Shown piece by piece: positions 33,903 through 36,583 of a stretch of DNA of 36,583 nucleotides (position 1 is the first letter of the stretch; each line of letters starts with the position of its first letter). The translations under genes and the position numbers were made by a program. This DNA is from Oscillospiraceae bacterium (GTDB taxonomy: Bacteria; Bacillota; Clostridia; Oscillospirales; Butyricicoccaceae). The notes below the pieces were generated by a model. It had not been told where the DNA came from. It saw only the letters and a program-made list of their open reading frames with translations, and made no database searches. The DNA lies in assembly GCA_015068445.1 (NCBI GenBank), contig SVKN01000018.1, positions 1 to 36,583 on the forward strand. Direction: 5' to 3'.

Positions 33903-34154
33903 GGCTCCCTCCGTGAGGGAGCTGTCAGTCGGCGGACGCCGACTGACTGAGGGAGTTGCCGCGGGATGCACACGTTTCCGGGGCCGTGATGTGCGCGGGC
34001 CGGTCATGGCGGCCGCAGGCCGCCGCTGCAACGACCGCGAAACGCATGCGTGATCATGGACCATGTGGGCATCGGCCCCTACGAAGCGATATCATTCCCC
34101 ACCCGCTGTCATCCCGAGGGTCACGTCAGCGGAGTCTAAGGATCTATGCCCTTA
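33903..34154. repeat. Mosaic of intergenic repeat modules (site 4)
   Basis: This gap repeats several modules of the other sites. 33903-33955 matches 5071-5115 in inverted orientation, with the same GGCTCCCTC/GAGGGAG frame and a different inner stem. 34003-34029 is identical to 24092-24118. 34067-34093 matches 5121-5146, and 34108-34154 matches 5160-5204, in the same order and about the same spacing. The remainder of the gap from 33796 shows no gene. Confidence 0.72.
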
Positions 34155-34172
34155 CGCTCCGGTGCCAATGAC

Positions 34173-34203
34173 AAAAAAAGCCCGGAGGCGGCTGCCTCCG
34201 GGC
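34173..34203 (-). terminator. Terminator of the hsp20 gene
   Basis: A 10-bp stem GCCCGGAGGC/GCCTCCGGGC is followed by seven T residues on the minus strand, 15 bp past the stop codon. Confidence 0.93.
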
Positions 34204-34218
34204 GACGGTTCTTCGATT

Positions 34219-34674
34219 TTAGCCTTCGATCATGATGGTCTGCTTCTCGGGCAGCTTCTTGGCTTCCTTCTTGGGGACGGTGAGGGTCAGCACGCCGTTC
34301 TCAAACTTGGCCTTGACGTCCTCGACGGTCACGTGCTCGCCCACATAGAAGCTGCGCTGCATGGCGCCGGCGTAGCGCTCCTGACGGATCAGGCGGCCGT
34401 TCTCGTCCTTTTCATCCTTGTCGAGGCCCTTCGCGGCGCTGACGGTCAGGTTGCCGTTCTCCAGGTCGATGTTGATCTCGTCCTTCTTGAAGCCCGGCAG
34501 GTCGATGTCCACCTGGTAGCTGTCGTCGTGTTCGCGGACGTCGGTCTGCATGACGTGGGCGGCGTGCTTGCCGTAGAGCTTCTTATCAACGTCGCCGAAG
34601 CCGCGGAACGTCGGGAAATCAAAGTTCATCAGATCATCAAACAGGTTCTCTCCGAAAATGGTGGGGTATAACAT
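34219..34674 (-). CDS. Small heat-shock protein of the Hsp20/alpha-crystallin family
   Basis: The 151-residue protein has a short N-terminal arm (MLYPTIFGENLFDDLMNF), an alpha-crystallin domain from about residue 42 (VMQTDVREHDDSYQVDIDLP through FENGVLTLTVPKKE), and a C-terminal tail KLPEKQTIMIEG. The usual I-x-I anchor appears as IMI. It is an ATP-independent holdase that binds unfolding proteins in the cytosol. The ATG follows AAGGAGGA. It is a single-gene unit with its own terminator and a CIRCE site over its promoter, so HrcA control is expected. Confidence 0.95.
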   Translation of the reverse strand: MLYPTIFGENLFDDLMNFDFPTFRGFGDVDKKLYGKHAAHVMQTDVREHDDSYQVDIDLPGFKKDEINIDLENGNLTVSAAKGLDKDEKDENGRLIRQERYAGAMQRSFYVGEHVTVEDVKAKFENGVLTLTVPKKEAKKLPEKQTIMIEG

Positions 34675-34745
34675 TTTTAAGTCCTCCTTTTTTGGGCCTC
34701 GCGATCCCTTGGGGGTCTCGCGGTCTCTTTTTATCTTTCGACTAT

Positions 34746-34774
34746 GTTATACCACGATGTTTTAGCACTGTCAA
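34746..34774 (-). promoter_or_regulatory. Promoter of hsp20
   Basis: TTGACA (34769-34774), a 17-bp spacer and TATAAC (34746-34751) on the minus strand. The -35 box lies inside the CIRCE element. Confidence 0.85.
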
Positions 34775-34788
34775 TGCCTGAGTGCTAA
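34762..34788. promoter_or_regulatory. CIRCE element (HrcA operator)
   Basis: TTAGCACTG-N9-GAGTGCTAA differs from the consensus TTAGCACTC-N9-GAGTGCTAA at a single base of one arm. It overlaps the -35 box of hsp20, so HrcA binding would block RNA polymerase. The hrcA gene is not in the window. Confidence 0.92.
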
Positions 34789-34933
34789 TTTGTTTGTGAA
34801 TTTATTGTGACAAGCCTGCAAGTGTGTCGAACCGGATCGAATTATTTTGGCACTTCCGATTTTGAATTGCTATTTTGCCAACTCAGTATACCACTCTTCG
34901 TCTGTCGAGTAATCTCCCTTGCTCATCTTTCTG

Positions 34934-34962
34934 TTGCAATTTAGCGTAATTATGTATATAAT
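34934..34962 (+). promoter_or_regulatory. Promoter of the toxin-antitoxin operon
   Basis: TTGCAA (34934-34939), a 17-bp spacer and TATAAT (34957-34962). The surrounding sequence is clearly AT-richer than its neighbours. Confidence 0.82.
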
Positions 34963-34971
34963 ATTGCTAAA
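34940..34971. promoter_or_regulatory. Imperfect 32-bp palindrome over the toxin-antitoxin promoter
   Basis: TTTAGC...GCTAAA are perfect outer arms, and 11 of 14 positions match between the two halves. It covers the spacer, the -10 box and the start region, the usual place for autoregulation by the antitoxin or the complex. Confidence 0.6.
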
Positions 34972-34983
34972 GGAGTGATGACC

Positions 34984-35277
34984 ATGCCAAACATTCGGCC
35001 GATTTCTGATCTGCGAAACCATTTCGCGGAAATCACAAGGGATGTGCAAGCTACCGGCGAACCTGTTTTCCTGACGAAAAACGGCGTCGGCTCCCTCGTC
35101 GTCATGAGCATGGAGGCCTACGAGACCAAGCGGTATGAATCAGTCGTATACGACCGTCTGCGAGAGGCAGAGCTGGAGGCACGCTCCACCGACGTGCGCT
35201 ATTCCCATGAGCAGGTGACCCAGGACGTACAGGCGCTGCTGGATGAGCTTCTCACCGAGGATACGGATCGTGCGTAA
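34984..35277 (+). CDS. Phd/YefM-family antitoxin
   Basis: The start is the ATG at 34984 (MPNIRPISDLRNHFAEITRD, 97 residues), 8 nt after AAAGGAG; upstream GTG and ATG codons in frame are too close to the RBS. The N-terminal half is the DNA-binding Phd/YefM fold, with EPVFLTKNGVGSLVVMSMEAYE. The acidic C-terminus (about 60-97) should be the toxin-wrapping tail. It overlaps the toxin gene by 8 bp. Type II antitoxins of this family repress their own promoter through operators such as the palindrome just upstream. Confidence 0.9.
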   Translation: MPNIRPISDLRNHFAEITRDVQATGEPVFLTKNGVGSLVVMSMEAYETKRYESVVYDRLREAELEARSTDVRYSHEQVTQDVQALLDELLTEDTDRA

Positions 35278-35572
35278 AATCGTTTATTTGCCGCTGGCCC
35301 GGGCCGATCTTCTGGAAGCGATCACCTACATCGGCCGGCAGCTGGACAGCCCGCAGGCCGCAAAGGCGCTGCACAATGCGTTTCTCGACGCCGTGGAGCG
35401 CGTTGCTGCCTTCCCCTATGCCTATGAGCTGTACCGCACGGATCGTCCGATGCTGGACGAGATCCGCAAGGTTCCCGTCAAAGGATATGTCCTTTATTAC
35501 ACGGTCTACGAGGACCGGATCGAGCTCCGGCGTTTTCTCCACGGCAGACGCGAGAGAAAAGACATGATTTGA
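35270..35572 (+). CDS. RelE/ParE-family toxin
   Basis: I choose the GTG at 35270 (MRKIVYLPLARADLLEAITY, 100 residues), because it overlaps the antitoxin stop by 8 bp and begins where the family normally does. The ATG at 35243 is deep in the antitoxin gene and lacks an RBS. The protein has the RelE/ParE fold signature: PLARADLLEAITYI, the helix with FPYAYELYRTDRP, and a C-terminal YYTVYEDRIELRRFLHGRR. It may cut mRNA on the ribosome (RelE-like) or poison gyrase (ParE-like); sequence alone does not decide. A terminator follows at 35616. Confidence 0.9.
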   Translation: MRKIVYLPLARADLLEAITYIGRQLDSPQAAKALHNAFLDAVERVAAFPYAYELYRTDRPMLDEIRKVPVKGYVLYYTVYEDRIELRRFLHGRRERKDMI

Positions 35573-35615
35573 AAGCTGAGAATACCAAGTTTTTTCGAAC
35601 AGATTACGAAAAAAG

Positions 35616-35638
35616 AAAGACGCCTCCGCGGCGTCTTT
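35616..35638. terminator. Bidirectional terminator between the toxin and a convergent small gene
   Basis: AAAGACGCC/GGCGTCTTT stem with a TCCGC loop, T-rich on the plus strand (TTTTCTTTT) and also on the minus strand. It serves the toxin operon and probably the opposing small peptide gene. Confidence 0.85.
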
Positions 35639-35642
35639 TCTT

Positions 35643-35789
35643 TTACCCGATGTTGTGTACGATGGTGATCTCCCCTGCGTCCAGGGCGCGGGCGCGCATC
35701 TCGTCGGATGCGGCGGCCTGACCGCCGAACAGCAGGAGCGCTACCAGTGCCAGCGCGCAAAGGACGCCGGCTGCCAATCTTCTGAACAT
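35643..35789 (-). CDS. Small secreted peptide precursor, unknown
   Basis: The 48-residue frame starts at the ATG at 35789, 8 nt after GGAGGG. Residues 1-27 look like a signal peptide: MFRRLAAG, then the hydrophobic core ALALVALLLFGG and the cleavage-like QAAAS. The predicted mature part is only about 21 residues (SDEMRARALDAGEITIVHNIG). An extended -10 lies at 35827-35835 and a terminator at 35616-35638, so this is a complete one-gene unit. I do not recognise it. It could be a signalling or surface peptide, or a remnant; there is no transporter or processing gene nearby. Confidence 0.55.
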   Translation of the reverse strand: MFRRLAAGVLCALALVALLLFGGQAAASDEMRARALDAGEITIVHNIG

Positions 35790-35826
35790 ATGATATCGCC
35801 CTCCGATCGTAAAGAGAACTGGATGG

Positions 35827-35835
35827 ATCATAACA
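35827..35835 (-). promoter_or_regulatory. Extended -10 promoter of the small peptide gene
   Basis: TGTTATGAT on the minus strand; no clear -35. The start would be near 35820, about 30 nt before the ATG. Confidence 0.45.
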
Positions 35836-35890
35836 GATCGATCAAAGACTTGCTCATTTGCAAACAACGAAAAGAGCCGCCCCAGAGGGC
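35836..35890 (+). repeat. Direct repeat, left copy
   Basis: GATCGATCAAAGACTTGCTC... to GAGGGC (55 bp) recurs at 36050-36103 (54 bp) with one substitution and one indel. The right copy contains the first half of the rRNA terminator; the left copy lacks the second stem arm. Confidence 0.85.
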
Positions 35891-35901
35891 ATCGGCATGC
35901 C

Positions 35902-36049
35902 TGTCGAAAAACAGGTTTTTCGACAATGACGGGCCCGCAGGCGCCTTCCGCGCCTGCTCGGGTCGGTCAGACAGCGCGCACTCGCTGCGCTCGCACGCTT
36001 GCTTCCCTCCAAGGTGTTTTTCCCATGGCGCATGTCCATGGAAAAAACT
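35902..36049 (+). repeat. Hairpin-rich intergenic element, copy D
   Basis: The element shares its layout with 2138-2331: a 10-bp stem TGTCGAAAAA/TTTTTCGACA (35902-35925), a stem GGCCCG-CAGGCGC / GCGCCTG-CT-CGGGTC with the same CT bulge (35932-35964), the stretch GCGCACTCGCTGCGCTCGCAC, and a core hairpin with the identical loop CGCATGT (36016-36048). It lies between two direct repeats. Confidence 0.72.
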
Positions 36050-36103
36050 GATCGATCAAAGACTTGCTCATTTGCAAACAACAAAAGAGCCGCCCCTGAG
36101 GGC
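36050..36103 (+). repeat. Direct repeat, right copy
   Basis: This copy matches 35836-35890 almost fully. Its last 20 bases form the first arm and loop of the terminator at 36084-36111. Confidence 0.85.
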
Positions 36104-36111
36104 AGCTCTTT
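36084..36111 (-). terminator. Terminator of the rRNA operon
   Basis: AAAGAGC/GCTCTTT plus an inner GCCC/GGGC stem; the minus strand continues into TTTTGTTG. It lies directly after the 5S gene. Confidence 0.85.
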
Positions 36112-36117
36112 GTTTGT

Positions 36118-36233
<116 letters not shown>

Positions 36234-36277
36234 TGATTGAATTGTATCACACTCACCAGCGGTTGGCAAGTATGAAT

Positions 36278-36352
36278 TGGTGACCCGTACGGGAATCGAA
36301 CCCATGTTTGCGGCGTGAGAGGCCGCCGTCTTAACCGCTTGACCAACGGGCC
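36278..36352 (-). tRNA. tRNA-Glu (anticodon CTC)
   Basis: The minus strand folds as a tRNA: acceptor GGCCCGT, D arm with GGTCAAGCGGTTAAGAC, anticodon loop CTCTCAC (CTC, reading GAG), T arm GGGTTCGATTCCC and an encoded CCA. It lies between tRNA-Lys and 5S rRNA. Confidence 0.95.
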
Positions 36353-36355
36353 ATT

Positions 36356-36431
36356 TGGTACACCATCAGGGACTCGAACCCTGGACACCCTGATTAAGAG
36401 TCAGGTGCTCTACCAGCTGAGCTAATGGTGC
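36356..36431 (-). tRNA. tRNA-Lys (anticodon CTT)
   Basis: The minus strand has acceptor GCACCAT, D arm TAGCTCAGCTGGTAGAGCA, anticodon loop CTCTTAA (CTT, reading AAG), T arm GGGTTCGAGTCCC and encoded CCA. It ends 3 bp before tRNA-Glu, so both are processed from the same rRNA precursor. Confidence 0.95.
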
Positions 36432-36520
36432 ATATTGTCATCGGCACATTAAAAACTGAAAAGGGAAAGAAGAAAAGAGCAAGAGTTGAGGTTCGCCATA
36501 TATACTCGATTCGAATATAT

Positions 36521-36583
36521 TAGGTCAAGTCCTCGGCCTATTAGTATCGGTCGACTCAATACATTACTGCACTTACATCTCCG
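36521..36583 (-). rRNA. rrl: 23S ribosomal RNA, 3' end only
   Basis: The minus strand reads GTCGACCGATACTAATAGGC then CGAGGACTTGACC, the conserved 3' end of 23S rRNA. The rest lies beyond the right edge. The spacer toward tRNA-Lys contains an AT-rich inverted repeat (about 36500-36520) that may help processing. Confidence 0.93.

Noticed and set aside
34675..34745. Riboswitch or T-box in the hsp20 leader
   Set aside because: The leader is short, with one modest hairpin and no conserved ligand-binding core; CIRCE explains the regulation.
35243..35269. Earlier ATG start of the RelE/ParE toxin
   Set aside because: No RBS and a deep overlap with the antitoxin; the added residues are not family-like. 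The GTG at 35270 fits better.

Overview
The window looks like a chromosomal segment of a GC-rich Bacillota, most likely a gut-type clostridium (Eubacteriales/Oscillospirales-like). The grounds are a complete S10-spc-alpha ribosomal cluster in the usual order, a zinc-type uS14, a CIRCE/HrcA heat-shock site, a sortase-anchored adhesin with HxHxxxC repeats, an SLH protein, and GC-rich hairpin repeats of a kind I associate with that group. Taxonomy is inference; no 16S sequence is present.

Layout. 1-2400: a truncated ornithine cyclodeaminase/mu-crystallin family gene (minus) diverges from a metal-dependent amidohydrolase (plus); each has a clear promoter. 2407-4923: a secreted 838-residue SLH protein. 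5026-5340: intergenic repeats. 5406-21249: one long minus-strand cluster, in transcription order rpsJ rplC rplD rplW rplB rpsS rplV rpsC rplP rpmC rpsQ rplN rplX rplE rpsN rpsH rplF rplR rpsE rpmD rplO secY adk map infA rpmJ rpsM rpsK rpsD rpoA rplQ. It has a strong promoter at 21593-21621, a leader of about 335 nt and a terminator at 5341-5384. It supplies ribosomal proteins, the SecY channel, adenylate kinase, methionine aminopeptidase, IF-1 and the RNA polymerase alpha subunit. Two hairpin-rich elements sit between genes inside it. 21791-21883: a small hydrophobic peptide with an opposing promoter. 21997-24029: a DUF362 protein behind a MerR-type promoter, and a D12-class adenine methyltransferase that looks leaderless. 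24261-31367: a 2368-residue LPMTG adhesin. 32032-33732: CoA-disulfide reductase with a rhodanese domain. 34219-34674: Hsp20 with CIRCE. 34984-35572: a Phd/YefM-RelE/ParE toxin-antitoxin pair. 35643-35789: a small secreted peptide. 36084-36583: the 3' part of an rRNA operon (23S end, tRNA-Lys, tRNA-Glu, 5S, terminator) on the minus strand.

The most unusual content is non-coding. Hairpin-rich elements recur at about 2.1, 14.0, 19.1 and 36.0 kb. Pairs of copies keep the same stems with changed base pairs and keep certain loops or bulges. Three of the four lie next to duplicated flanking sequence. A second, modular repeat family fills gaps at about 5.1, 24.1, 31.9 and 34.0 kb. The best candidates for undescribed biology are these elements, the small hydrophobic peptide locus, and the leaderless methyltransferase.
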